Assembly: GCF_005774735.1 (NCBI RefSeq) | Contig: NZ_VBUM01000003.1 | Coordinates: forward strand, 53,777-117,776 | DNA: 64,000 bases | Direction of reading: 5' to 3' | DNA from: Microbacterium sp. 5K110 | GTDB lineage: Bacteria; Actinomycetota; Actinomycetes; Actinomycetales; Microbacteriaceae | Shown: positions 34,905 to 43,714 of the stretch, piece by piece | Numbering within the stretch: the stretch's first letter is position 1 | Layout: each line of letters begins with the position of its first letter | The notes under the pieces: generated by a model | The model's input: the letters and a program-made list of their open reading frames with translations, nothing else | Databases searched by the model: none | Told to the model about the DNA's origin: nothing | Translations under genes and position numbers: made by a program

Positions 34905-35948
34905 ATGCGACTCCCGCGCGAAACCCTGACGTTCCGCTCGCCACGTCGCGGGCCGTTCCTCCAGGTCGCCAAGTCGGCCGCGGCGATGGTGGCCGCCTGG
35001 ATCGTCGCCGACCTGCTCGTGCCCGGACCGCCCCCGATCTTCGCCGCGATCGCGGCCGTTCTCGTGGTGCAGCCCAGCATCAACCAGTCGTTCACCCGGG
35101 CCGTCGAGCGCAGCGTCGGCGTGATCGTGGGAGTGGTCATCGCCTCCGTGCTCGGGATCGTGCTGGGATCCCCGACCTGGGTCATCCTGCTGGCTGCGGG
35201 CGTCTCGCTCGTGGTGGCGTGGGTGCTGCGCATGTCCCCCGGGACCACGAACCAGGTCGCGATCAGTGCGGTCCTCGTGCTCGCGCTGGGAACGGCGACG
35301 CCGAACTATGCGCTGGACCGCGTTCTCGAGACGATCATCGGCGCCCTCATCGGCATCGTGATCAACACCGCCCTCGTCCCGCCGGTGCTCGTGCCGCCCG
35401 CCCGCGAGAAGATCGAGGTCCTCGGCCGCGAGCTCGCCGCGGCTCTGGAGCGCCTCGCCGACGCGCTCGAGACACCGCAGACCCGCGAGTCGCTGGAAGG
35501 TCTCCTGCTCGAGGCGCGGCTGCTCAGGCCTGTTCGGGATGCCGCGGCCGACGCGATCCGCGACGGCGCCGACTCGCTGTCGCTGAACCCGCGCAGTTCC
35601 CGCCACCGCGCCGACCTCGCGGTCATGCAGGCCCGGCTCGACCGGTTCACCCCGGTGGTGACGCAGGCGGTCGGGATGACCCGGGCCGTCTACGACGGCT
35701 ACACCTCGTCGATCGTCGAGGATCCGTCGGTGCGAGCGATCGCCGAGCAGCTCCATCGCGCCGCGCACGACGTGCGGCTGAGCTTCGGCCTGGACCCGCG
35801 CACCGAGCCGCAGCAGATGGAGCCGGAACCCGCACTGACGCGGCCCCTGCAGATCCGCACCCCGTCGACCGAGCACTGGGTACTCGTGGGCTCGCTCCTG
35901 ATGGATCTGCACCGCATCCACGAGAGCCTGCGCGACGACACCCCCTGA
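34905..35948 (+). CDS. FUSC/aromatic-acid-exporter-like membrane protein
   Basis: Encodes 347 residues. The N-terminal half has about five or six hydrophobic spans (SAAAMVAAWIVADLLVPGPPP through IGIVINTALVPPVLVPPA); the C-terminal half is a cytoplasmic helical domain with REKIEVLGRELAAALERLADAL. This matches the FUSC/ArAE family, proposed exporters of aromatic compounds. TACGCT lies 6 nt before the ATG at 34905, so the mRNA may be leaderless. Substrate unknown. Confidence 0.8.
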   Translation: MRLPRETLTFRSPRRGPFLQVAKSAAAMVAAWIVADLLVPGPPPIFAAIAAVLVVQPSINQSFTRAVERSVGVIVGVVIASVLGIVLGSPTWVILLAAGVSLVVAWVLRMSPGTTNQVAISAVLVLALGTATPNYALDRVLETIIGALIGIVINTALVPPVLVPPAREKIEVLGRELAAALERLADALETPQTRESLEGLLLEARLLRPVRDAAADAIRDGADSLSLNPRSSRHRADLAVMQARLDRFTPVVTQAVGMTRAVYDGYTSSIVEDPSVRAIAEQLHRAAHDVRLSFGLDPRTEPQQMEPEPALTRPLQIRTPSTEHWVLVGSLLMDLHRIHESLRDDTP

Positions 35949-36007
35949 CACCGCCCCAACCCGCCGCACACGGCCCCGGCGCGCTCGGGCGCTGGTTGAC
36001 TGGTCGC

Positions 36008-36664
36008 ATGGGTACCGCGATGTTCCCGCTGGGAGCCGTTCTCTTCCCCCACACGCCGCTGGCGCTGCGGATCTTCGAGGAGCGCTATCTCGTCATGCTG
36101 GGGATGCTGCTCGACGAGGTCGATCCCGAGTTCGGGGTGGTGCTCATCGAGCGCGGCACCGAGACCGGCGGGGGCGACCAGCGTTTCACCCTGGGGACCA
36201 TGGCGCGTCTGAGTCACGTCGTCCCCCAGGCGGGACAGATGTCGATCGTCGCGCGCGGGGAGCAGCGCTTCGAGATCGTGCGGTGGCTCGACGACGCACC
36301 GTATCCCCGCGCCGAGGTCCGCGCGCTGCCCGATCTGGAGTGGACCGACGCCCTCGCGCCCCTGCTCGACGAGGCGGAGCGCATCGTTCGCCGCGTGCTC
36401 GGGCGGGCACGGGAGTTCGGCGCGACGCGCTGGGATCCCGACGTGGAGCTCTCCGAGGAACCGCTCGAACGCGCGTGGCAGATCGCCGCGATCGCGCCGC
36501 TCGGCGAACTGGATCAGATGGAGCTGCTGCGCTCCCCCACGATGGGCGGGTTGCTGCGCGCCACCGTCGACCTCACCCTTGCGGCCGAGCCGCTCCTGGG
36601 CGACCCCGTCCCCGACGGCGTGATCGTCGTCATGGACGAAGACGACGCCGAGGACGAGGACTGA
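36008..36664 (+). CDS. LON peptidase substrate-binding domain protein
   Basis: Encodes 218 residues that correspond to the Lon N-terminal domain only: FPLGAVLFPHTPLALRIFEERYLVML, EFGVVLIERGTETGGG, GTMARLSHV, then a helical part with LDEAERIVRRVLGRAREFG. There is no ATPase or protease domain. Such stand-alone proteins are common, function unknown. The acidic C-terminus ends DEDDAEDED. The ATG at 36008 lacks a ribosome-binding site. Confidence 0.88.
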   Translation: MGTAMFPLGAVLFPHTPLALRIFEERYLVMLGMLLDEVDPEFGVVLIERGTETGGGDQRFTLGTMARLSHVVPQAGQMSIVARGEQRFEIVRWLDDAPYPRAEVRALPDLEWTDALAPLLDEAERIVRRVLGRAREFGATRWDPDVELSEEPLERAWQIAAIAPLGELDQMELLRSPTMGGLLRATVDLTLAAEPLLGDPVPDGVIVVMDEDDAEDED

Positions 36665-36713
36665 CCGCCGTCAGTTCACCGTTGACCCGGACGCGCCTCA
36701 GCCGACGGCGCGC

Positions 36714-37379
36714 TCACGAGTTCGCTCCTTCGGGCGCGGCGGCCAGCGCTTCGGGGATCAGCGTCTCTCCCGCGCCGAACCGGATGAAGCGGCCGATGGT
36801 CGCGGGCTGGACGAGGCTCCCCGCCACCGCGGCGGCGACGTCGGCACGCCCGACCTCTGCCTTGCCCTGCGGTGCGGTCGTGATGCGCCCCGTCGGCGGG
36901 TCGAGCGTGAGGGTACCGGGACCGAGGATCGTCCAGTCCAGGTCGCTGGCGCGCAGGTGGTCGTCGGCGGCGAGCTTCGCGTCGGCGTAAGCGAAGAACG
37001 GATCGTCCTTCGGGATGCCGTGATCCGGGGTCGAGCCGATCCACGACACCATCACGAAGCGGCGCACGCCGGCCTTCGCGGCGGCGTCGACCGCGCGCTG
37101 CGCGGCGTCTCGGTCGACGGCGTACGTCCGATCCGCCGAGCCCCCGCCTGCTCCCGCCGACCACACGACCGCGTCGGCGCCGTCGAAGGCAGCGGCCATC
37201 TCGTCGACGCCGGCCTTCTCGACGTCGAGCACGAGCGGACGACCGCCCGCCTGCTCCACGTCCGCGCGGTGGTCGGGGTTGCGCACCACCGAGACCGCCT
37301 CGTCGCCGCGTTCGGCGAGCAGGCCCGCCAGGTGCAGCGCGACCTTCCCGTGGCCTCCGATGATCACGATGCGTTCCAT
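36714..37379 (-). CDS. NAD(P)H-binding atypical SDR
   Basis: Encodes 221 residues. It opens with IVIIGGHGKVALHLAGLLAE (GxxGxxA-type nucleotide motif) and has VVRNPDHRADV, VWSAGAGGGSADRTYAVDRD and RFVMVSWIGS. This matches the YwnB/HSCARG-like single-domain NAD(P)-binding proteins, many of which sense or reduce metabolites. The ATG at 37379 has GGAGGG upstream. It is alone in its unit. Confidence 0.85.
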   Translation of the reverse strand: MERIVIIGGHGKVALHLAGLLAERGDEAVSVVRNPDHRADVEQAGGRPLVLDVEKAGVDEMAAAFDGADAVVWSAGAGGGSADRTYAVDRDAAQRAVDAAAKAGVRRFVMVSWIGSTPDHGIPKDDPFFAYADAKLAADDHLRASDLDWTILGPGTLTLDPPTGRITTAPQGKAEVGRADVAAAVAGSLVQPATIGRFIRFGAGETLIPEALAAAPEGANS

Positions 37380-37519
37380 GTCCTGCCCTCCGGCTCTCTC
37401 GGTCGACGTTTTCGGATCATGCGGCCGGCCCGATCTCGCCGGGCCGCCCGTGTCCTCCTGTCGGGGATCCGTCGCGAGCCTACGCGCGGCCGCCGACACG
37501 CCCCGCGGGGTTGACTGGG

Positions 37520-37918
37520 TCAGTCCACGTCGCCGTCGACGTACACCCAGCGGCCCCCGCGTCGCACGAATCTGCTGTGCTCGGCGAGCACTCCGCGTTC
37601 GTTCCCCTGGCGCCAGGCCGCGCGGAACGTCACCGTCGCGGCATCCCCGTCCTCGGTCGCGTCCTCGATGACCAGACCGTCCCAGACGGTGCCGTCATCG
37701 AGGTCGATGTCGTCCGGACGGGTCGAGGGATGCCACGTCCGTGCGAGGTGCGCGGTGTCGCCCACCACGAAGGCGGTGTAGCGCGAGCGCATCAACCGTT
37801 CGGCCGACGGCGCCGACCCACCGTCCAGAAGCGGGCCGCAGCACTCGCGGAACTCCGCGCGTCCGCACGGGCACGGCGCGGACGCGGACGGACGGAGGGA
37901 GGAAGCGCCGAAGGACAC
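37520..37918 (-). CDS. YchJ family SEC-C-like protein
   Basis: Encodes 132 residues. The metal-binding SEC-C-like motif is CPCGRAEFRECCGPLL near the N-terminus, followed by RYTAFVVGDTAHLARTWHPSTRP and a small beta domain, the UPF0225 layout. Function unknown. The start is GTG at 37918. TAGAGT ends 6 nt upstream on minus, a clear leaderless-promoter pattern. It is divergent from the exonuclease gene. Confidence 0.85.
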   Translation of the reverse strand: MSFGASSLRPSASAPCPCGRAEFRECCGPLLDGGSAPSAERLMRSRYTAFVVGDTAHLARTWHPSTRPDDIDLDDGTVWDGLVIEDATEDGDAATVTFRAAWRQGNERGVLAEHSRFVRRGGRWVYVDGDVD

Positions 37919-38001
37919 CCCGACACTCTAGGTTCTTCGCCGCCCGCCGTCCTCGTACGATGGGCGGAGGCGGCCCCGCTCCGTCGCCGGAAAGGCCCGG
38001 C

Positions 38002-38919
38002 ATGTCCGACCGACTCATGCTTTTGGACACCGCGTCGCTGTACTTCCGTGCGTTCTACGGCGTGCCGGACAAGGTCCACGCGCCCGACGGCACCTCGGTG
38101 AACGCCGCGCGTGGACTGCTCGACATCATCGCCAAGCTGGTCTCGACGTACGAGCCGACGCGGCTCGTCGCCTGCTGGGACGATGACTGGCGTCCGAAGT
38201 GGCGCGTGGAACTGATCCCGACGTACAAGGCGCACCGTGTGGTCGAGACCGTCGCCGGGGCTCCCGACGTCGAAGAGGTGCCGGCGGGGCTGACGGCGCA
38301 GATCCCGCTCATCCGCGAGACCCTCGATGCGCTCGGGATCGCCGTGGTCGGCGCTCCCGACCACGAGGCCGACGACGTCATCGGCACGCTCGCCACCCAC
38401 GCCGACGTGCCAGTTGACATCGTCACGGGCGACCGCGATCTCTTCCAGCTCGTCGACGACGATCGCGACATCCGCGTGGTCTATACCGCTCGAGGAATGA
38501 GCAACCTCGAGATCATCGACGACGCAGCCGTGCGAGCCCGCTACGGCATCGGCTCGGCGCAGTACGCCGACTTCGCCGCGTTGCGCGGCGACCCCTCGGA
38601 CGGCCTGCCCGGCGTCGCGGGGATCGGCGAGAAGTCCGCGGCCGCGCTCCTGGGTGCGCACGGCGACCTCGACGGCATCCGGTCCGCGGCGGAAGCCGGT
38701 ACCGCAGGCACTCCCGCGCAACGGTCCAAGATCCTCGCGGCCACCGACTACCTCGACGTCGCGCCGACCGTGGTGTGCGTCGCCCGCGACCTCGACCTCG
38801 GAACCGTCGACGACCGCATCCTGGTTGACGACTCCCGCGCCGCCGCAGCGGCCGACCTCGCCGAACGATGGAAACTCGGCGGCTCGATGACCCGCGCCAT
38901 CACCGCCCTGCGCGGCTGA
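38002..38919 (+). CDS. 5'-3' exonuclease, PolA N-domain type
   Basis: Encodes 305 residues equal to the FEN-like N-terminal domain of DNA polymerase I, without polymerase. The acidic metal site is spread over LLDTASLYFRAF, CWDDDWRPKWR, PDHEADDVIGTLA and IVTGDRDLFQLVDD; a helix-hairpin-helix follows (SDGLPGVAGIGEKSAAALL). It would remove RNA primers or flaps in DNA repair. The ATG at 38002 has GGAAAGG upstream. It converges on the PHP-domain gene, and complete polA is presumed elsewhere. Confidence 0.9.
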   Translation: MSDRLMLLDTASLYFRAFYGVPDKVHAPDGTSVNAARGLLDIIAKLVSTYEPTRLVACWDDDWRPKWRVELIPTYKAHRVVETVAGAPDVEEVPAGLTAQIPLIRETLDALGIAVVGAPDHEADDVIGTLATHADVPVDIVTGDRDLFQLVDDDRDIRVVYTARGMSNLEIIDDAAVRARYGIGSAQYADFAALRGDPSDGLPGVAGIGEKSAAALLGAHGDLDGIRSAAEAGTAGTPAQRSKILAATDYLDVAPTVVCVARDLDLGTVDDRILVDDSRAAAAADLAERWKLGGSMTRAITALRG

Positions 38920-38929
38920 ACGCCCCCCG

Positions 38930-39922
38930 TCAGCGGTTGCGCGCGAGCCACTCCCGGAGGCGCGGGAGCGGCCACGTCGTGATGATGCGCTCGGTGGGCA
39001 CTCCCGCAGCTTCGGCCCGCGCGGCCCCGTGATCCAGCAGCGACAGCTGACCCGGAGCGTGGGCGTCGGAGTCGATCGAGAACAGACATCCCTCGGCCAA
39101 CGCGAGCGCCAACAGGTCGTCCGGCGGATCCTGGCGCTCGGGCCGCGAGTTGATCTCGACCGCGACACCGGCCGCGGCGCACGCCGCGAACACGGCCCGC
39201 GCATCGAACTCCGACGGCGGGCGCGTGCCCCGCGCCCCTTCGACCAGCCGCCCGGTGACGTGCCCCACGACGTCCACACGCGGATCGCGGGCCGCGGTCA
39301 CGAGACGCCGGGTCATCGCCGGACTCTCCATCCGCAGCTTCGAATGAACGGATGCCACGACCACGTCGAGCTCGCGCAGCAACGCGTCCTCCTGGTCGAG
39401 GCCGCCATCGTCGAGGATGTCGACCTCGATCCCGGTCAGGAGCGTGAAATCATCATCGGTGTAGCCGTGGACGACATCGATCTGCGCCCGCAAGCGTTCG
39501 GGCGACAGCCCGTTGGCGACGGTGAGCCGCGGCGAGTGATCGGTGAGCGCGAGGTACTCGTGGCCGAGGCCGCGCGCCGCCGCCACCATCGGTTCGATCG
39601 GGGTCAGCCCGTCCGACCAGTCGCTGTGACTGTGCAGGTCGCCGCGCAGCACCGCCCGAAGCGCGGCCCCGCCGGCCGCGCCCGCCGCGGCACGCAACGC
39701 GGCCAGTCGTTCGGGCACACCGCCTTCCAGCGCCTCCCGGATCACCGTGTACGTCGAGTCGCCGATGCCCGGACGGCGCCGCAGCCCCGGGTCGCGCAGC
39801 TCGGCGTCGCTCAGCCCGTGGATGGCGGCCGCGGCCGTCCGGAACGCCTTCGACTTGTAGCGCGACGATCTCTCCCGCTCGAGCAGATACGCGACCTCGG
39901 TGAGCGCGTCGAGCGGGTCCAC
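38930..39922 (-). CDS. PHP domain protein with PolX-type HhH region
   Basis: Encodes 330 residues. The N-terminal 100 residues resemble the helix-hairpin-helix part of family X polymerases (RYKSKAFRTAAAAIHGLSD, RRRPGIGDSTYTVIREALEGG). A full PHP metallo-phosphoesterase domain follows: RGDLHSHSDWSDG, LALTDHSPR, GIEVDILDDG, VASVHSKLRM, DVVGHVTGR, EINSRPER and SIDSDAHAPGQL. There is no polymerase palm. It could be a 3'-5' nuclease or a phosphatase. The start is GTG at 39922, 2 nt after the trpD stop, so it is probably co-translated with trpD. Confidence 0.85.
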   Translation of the reverse strand: MDPLDALTEVAYLLERERSSRYKSKAFRTAAAAIHGLSDAELRDPGLRRRPGIGDSTYTVIREALEGGVPERLAALRAAAGAAGGAALRAVLRGDLHSHSDWSDGLTPIEPMVAAARGLGHEYLALTDHSPRLTVANGLSPERLRAQIDVVHGYTDDDFTLLTGIEVDILDDGGLDQEDALLRELDVVVASVHSKLRMESPAMTRRLVTAARDPRVDVVGHVTGRLVEGARGTRPPSEFDARAVFAACAAAGVAVEINSRPERQDPPDDLLALALAEGCLFSIDSDAHAPGQLSLLDHGAARAEAAGVPTERIITTWPLPRLREWLARNR

Positions 39923-39924
39923 GG

Positions 39925-40986
39925 TCAGTCCGCCAGCTCCCGGGTCGTGGCGACCCACTGGTCGAGCTTCGCCAGCGCGCGCCCGTCGTCCACCGCCGCC
40001 GCGGCGTCGGACATCGCCTCGGCGATCCGCTCCAGAATCGGACGCTGCACCTGCGCGGCATCCTGGAACAAGCGGTACGACACGATCCCGGCGGCCGCGT
40101 TCAAGAGCACGATGTCGCGCACCGCACCGGTCTCGCCGGCCAGCGTCCGCCGCACCACCTCGGCGTTGTGATCGGGACTCCCGCCCAGCAGGTCGTCGAT
40201 GTCGGCGAGCGGGATGCCGAGATCCCGGGGATCCAGATCGTGCTCGTGCACATCGCCGCGGCTGATCTCCCAGACGCGGCTGTGACCGGTCGTGGTCAGC
40301 TCATCGAGCCCGTCGTCCCCGCGGAAGACCAGTGCCGTGGCGCCGCGTGTCCGGAACACGCCCGTGATGAGCGGGACCCGGTCCAGGTGCGCGACGCCCA
40401 CCGCGTTGGCCTCGGCGCGCGCGGGGTTGCACAGCGGACCGAGGAAGTTGAAGACGGTCGGTACGCCCAGTTCCGCGCGCGTCGGCCCCGCATGGCGGAA
40501 TCCCGGGTGAAACGCGGCCGCGAAGGCGAACGTGATCCCGGTGCGTTCGAGCGTCTCGGCGACGGCGACCGGGTCCAGCGTGAGCGCGATCCCGAGGGAC
40601 GACAGCACGTCCGACGACCCCGACGCCGAGCTCGCGGCGCGATTGCCGTGCTTGACCACGGGGATCCCGGATGCCGCTGCCACCACCGCCGCCATCGTCG
40701 ACACGTTCACCGTGCCGTAGCGGTCTCCGCCGGTGCCGACGATGTCGAGCACCTCGGCGCGCACCGGAAGCGGCACCGCGGCTTCGAGGATCGCGTCACG
40801 GAAGCCGACGATCTCTTCGACGGTCTCTCCCTTTGCTCGCAGCGCGACGAGGAATCCGGCCAGCTGGGACGGCGTCGCCTCTCCGGCCATGACGCGCTGC
40901 ATGGCCCACGTCGACTCCGACACGCTGAGGTCGCGGCCCTGCAGGAGCGAGGTGAGCAGATCGGGCCAGGTAAAGCGTTCCGCCAT
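39925..40986 (-). CDS. trpD: Anthranilate phosphoribosyltransferase
   Basis: Encodes 353 residues. It catalyses the second committed step of tryptophan synthesis. Motifs: DIVGTGGDRYGTVNVST (PRPP-binding loop), KHGNRAASSASGSSDVL, FAAAFHPGFRHAGPTRAELGVPTVFNFLGPLCNPA and, later, FRGDDGLDELTTTG. The ATG at 40986 has GGAAGGA upstream. trpD is separated from other trp genes here, as is usual in Actinobacteria with trpD near the cta/qcr region. It is divergent from ctaE. Confidence 0.96.
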   Translation of the reverse strand: MAERFTWPDLLTSLLQGRDLSVSESTWAMQRVMAGEATPSQLAGFLVALRAKGETVEEIVGFRDAILEAAVPLPVRAEVLDIVGTGGDRYGTVNVSTMAAVVAAASGIPVVKHGNRAASSASGSSDVLSSLGIALTLDPVAVAETLERTGITFAFAAAFHPGFRHAGPTRAELGVPTVFNFLGPLCNPARAEANAVGVAHLDRVPLITGVFRTRGATALVFRGDDGLDELTTTGHSRVWEISRGDVHEHDLDPRDLGIPLADIDDLLGGSPDHNAEVVRRTLAGETGAVRDIVLLNAAAGIVSYRLFQDAAQVQRPILERIAEAMSDAAAAVDDGRALAKLDQWVATTRELAD

Positions 40987-41074
40987 GCCATGATCCTTCC
41001 ACACGCGTACCGTCGCGCCGCCCCGCGGGCGGCCGCCCGGGAACCCGTTCCGCACCGGGGATTCCTTGCTGATT

Positions 41075-41090
41075 CTTAGGCTTCCCTAAG
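41075..41090. promoter_or_regulatory. CTTAGG inverted repeat upstream of ctaE, DtxR-like
   Basis: CTTAGG and CCTAAG separated by CTTC. Part of it (TTAGGCTTCCCTAA) agrees with 12 of the 14 right-hand positions of the DtxR/IdeR iron-box consensus, while the left five positions do not fit. It lies about 70 bp before the ctaE start and 89 bp from trpD. It may be an iron-responsive operator or simply a hairpin. Confidence 0.35.
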
Positions 41091-41158
41091 TCTCGACGAT
41101 GGAATATCTCCAGCTGGAGGTGGGAATATCGCCCTCTCGGATCGCGCATAATGGGATG

Positions 41159-41791
41159 GTGACGACACCAGCGACGTATTCCCAGGCCGTGCGCGCCGTG
41201 AAGCGACCAGATCCGGTCGCTGTCGGCACGATCGTGTGGCTGGGCAGCGAAGTCATGTTCTTCGCCGGCCTGTTCGCGATCTACTTCACTCTGCGCAGCA
41301 CGTCCGCGCCACTGTGGGCCGAAGAGACGCAGCTGCTCAACGTGCCCTTCGCGACCGTCAACACGATCATCCTCGTGCTGTCCTCGGTCACGTGCCAGAT
41401 GGGCGTCTTCGCCGCCGAGCGCTACCAGCCCTACACGGTCAAGAAGAACAGCTTCTGGCAGCGCTGGGGAATGGTTGAGTGGTTCTACCTCACCTTCATC
41501 CTCGGCGCGGTCTTCGTGTCCGGTCAGGTGTGGGAGTACGCGACCCTGGTGGCCGAGGGCATGCCGATCAGCGCGAACCCCTACGCCTCGGCCTTCTACC
41601 TGACCACTGGATTCCACGCCCTGCACGTGACGGGTGGCCTCATCGCCTTCCTGCTCGTCATCGGCCGCGCGTACGCCGTGAAGAACTTCGGTCGCAAAGA
41701 GATGACCACCTCGATCGTCGTGTCCTACTACTGGCACTTCGTCGATGTCGTCTGGATCGCGCTGTTCTTCGTCATCTACTTCCTGAAGTAA
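41159..41791 (+). CDS. ctaE: Cytochrome c oxidase subunit III
   Basis: Encodes 210 residues with five membrane spans, as in other actinobacterial CtaE. Conserved parts: [42 protein letters not shown], the conserved Glu region GQVWEY, and [16 protein letters not shown], then [19 protein letters not shown]. Part of the aa3 terminal oxidase. GTG at 41159 was preferred because CATAAT ends 6 nt upstream and there is no ribosome-binding site, pointing to a leaderless mRNA; an ATG one codon earlier (41156) is the alternative. First gene of ctaE-qcrCAB. Confidence 0.96.
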   Translation: MTTPATYSQAVRAVKRPDPVAVGTIVWLGSEVMFFAGLFAIYFTLRSTSAPLWAEETQLLNVPFATVNTIILVLSSVTCQMGVFAAERYQPYTVKKNSFWQRWGMVEWFYLTFILGAVFVSGQVWEYATLVAEGMPISANPYASAFYLTTGFHALHVTGGLIAFLLVIGRAYAVKNFGRKEMTTSIVVSYYWHFVDVVWIALFFVIYFLK

Positions 41792-41807
41792 GAGAGCTGC
41801 ACCTCAC

Positions 41808-42617
41808 ATGGCACGAGAGAAGAAGCCGCGTCGCTCGAACGGACGCCGCAGTCCCCTGGCCGCCGCCGCACTGATCGGCATCGGCCTGCTCCTCACCGGC
41901 GGCATCTATGCCGGTGCGTCGGCCGCCATGGCCGCGACCGACACGCCCACGAGCGCATCCAACTCCGCCAGCTCGGTCGAAGAGGGCAAGAAGCTCTTCC
42001 AGGCCAACTGCGCCACGTGCCACGGTCTCGACCTCCAGGGCAGCGAGCAGGGCCCGTCGCTCTTCGGTGTCGGCGAACTCTCGGTCCACTTCCAGGTCTC
42101 GACCGGACGCATGCCGCTGCAGGCCCAGGGCCCGCAGGCCCCGCAGAAGCCGGTGCAGTTCACGGACGAGCAGATCAACGCGATCGCCGCCTACGTGCAG
42201 TCGTCGGCCCCCGGGCCGGCCTACCCGTCGGCCGAGACCCTCGACGGAGAGGGCGACCTCTCCCACGGTGCCGAGCTGTTCCGCATCAACTGCGCGATGT
42301 GCCACAACGTGGCCGGCGCCGGCGGTGCACTCACCGAGGGCAAGTGGGCCCCCGGCCTGCACACGGTCACGCCGCTCAACATGTACGCGGCGATGGTCAC
42401 CGGCCCCCAGAACATGCCGGTGTTCAACGACCTCAACCTCACCCCCGAAGACAAGCGCGACGTCATCTCGTACCTGATGTTCCTTCAGAAGTCCGAGTCC
42501 CCCGGCGGCTACGCACTCGGATCGCTCGGTCCGGTCTCGGAGGGCCTGTTCATCTGGATCTTCGGTATCGGAGCGCTCATCGCGCTCACCGTGTGGATCA
42601 CGGCGAAGTCCAACTGA
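41808..42617 (+). CDS. qcrC: Cytochrome bc complex dihaem cytochrome c subunit
   Basis: Encodes 269 residues. An N-terminal signal anchor (about 17-42) precedes two c-type haem sites, CATCH at 68-72 and CAMCH at 162-166, and a C-terminal membrane span (about 247-265). QcrC replaces separate cytochrome c by wiring the bc1 part directly to aa3 oxidase in Actinobacteria. It sits 16 bp downstream of ctaE. The haem-bearing domains face the outside. Confidence 0.97.
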   Translation: MAREKKPRRSNGRRSPLAAAALIGIGLLLTGGIYAGASAAMAATDTPTSASNSASSVEEGKKLFQANCATCHGLDLQGSEQGPSLFGVGELSVHFQVSTGRMPLQAQGPQAPQKPVQFTDEQINAIAAYVQSSAPGPAYPSAETLDGEGDLSHGAELFRINCAMCHNVAGAGGALTEGKWAPGLHTVTPLNMYAAMVTGPQNMPVFNDLNLTPEDKRDVISYLMFLQKSESPGGYALGSLGPVSEGLFIWIFGIGALIALTVWITAKSN

Positions 42618-42655
42618 TCGTCGTCATCGACATTACGTAACGTACGAGGAGCACC

Positions 42656-43714
42656 ATGGCACACGAGGAAGACGCACTCGAGCACGAGAGGGCTTCATGG
42701 AAGCCCGGCTCCGGGCTCGCCGTCGCGGTTCCCGACCCCGTGCAGAACCCCGGTCTCCCGGGGCACCGCCAGCGCATGACGGACCAGGACCCGCAGGCGA
42801 TGAAGCGTGCGGTCCGCACGGTCTACACGCTGTTCTACTTCTCGGTCGCGGCGAGCATCTGGGCGAGCATCGCCTACATGATCTTCCCGATCGAATCGGG
42901 CGCGCTGATCGACATCCGCTACAACAACCTCTTCATCGGTCTGGGTATCGCCTTCGCGCTGCTCGCGATCGGAATCGGCGCCATCCACTGGTCCAAGTCC
43001 GTGATGTCCGACAAGGAGTACATCGAGGACCGTCACGCCACCCGTGGGCGCGACGTCACCCGTGAGGGTGCGATCAACGTGTTCGCCGAGGCGAACGAGG
43101 AGTCCGGCTTCGGTCGTCGCGAGATCATCCGCAACTCGATGTTCGCCGCGCTGGTGGCCTCGGTCATCCCCGGCATCACCCTGTTCCGCGGCCTCGCGCC
43201 CCAGGACCAGGACCCGGTCGCGCTCCTCAGCCACACCATGTGGGAGGGCGGCATGCGCCTCGCGCACGATCCCTCGGGTCGTCCGATCCGCGCCGCCGAC
43301 GTCACGCTCGGCTCGGCCTTCCACGTGATCCCCGAAGAGCTCGCCGGCCTCGGCCACGACGAGGGGTACCTGGAGGAGAAGGCGAAGGCGATCGTGCTGC
43401 TCATGCGCCTGCAGCCGGAGCAGCTGAACCCCGAGACCAACCGCATGGACTGGACGTACGACGGCATCGTCGCGTACTCCAAGGTCTGCACGCACGTCGG
43501 CTGCCCCGTCGCCCTGTACGAGCAGCAGACCCACCACCTCCTGTGCCCCTGCCACCAGTCGCAGTTCGACGTCGCCAACGGAGCGGCCGTCATCTTCGGC
43601 CCGGCCGCCCGTCCCCTGCCGCAGCTCCCGATCACCGTCGACGCCGAGGGCTACCTCGTCGCGCAGAGTGACTTCGAAGAGCCCGTCGGCCCCAGCTTCT
43701 GGGAGCGCTCATGA
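42656..43714 (+). CDS. qcrA: Rieske iron-sulfur subunit of the bc complex
   Basis: Encodes 352 residues. Three N-terminal spans (about 55-78, 90-112 and 160-180) distinguish actinobacterial QcrA from the one-span mitochondrial type. The 2Fe-2S cluster is held by CTHVGC (278-283) and CPCHQS (297-302). The ATG has GAGGAG upstream. The stop overlaps the qcrB ATG (ATGA). It takes electrons from menaquinol and passes them to QcrC. Confidence 0.97.
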   Translation: MAHEEDALEHERASWKPGSGLAVAVPDPVQNPGLPGHRQRMTDQDPQAMKRAVRTVYTLFYFSVAASIWASIAYMIFPIESGALIDIRYNNLFIGLGIAFALLAIGIGAIHWSKSVMSDKEYIEDRHATRGRDVTREGAINVFAEANEESGFGRREIIRNSMFAALVASVIPGITLFRGLAPQDQDPVALLSHTMWEGGMRLAHDPSGRPIRAADVTLGSAFHVIPEELAGLGHDEGYLEEKAKAIVLLMRLQPEQLNPETNRMDWTYDGIVAYSKVCTHVGCPVALYEQQTHHLLCPCHQSQFDVANGAAVIFGPAARPLPQLPITVDAEGYLVAQSDFEEPVGPSFWERS

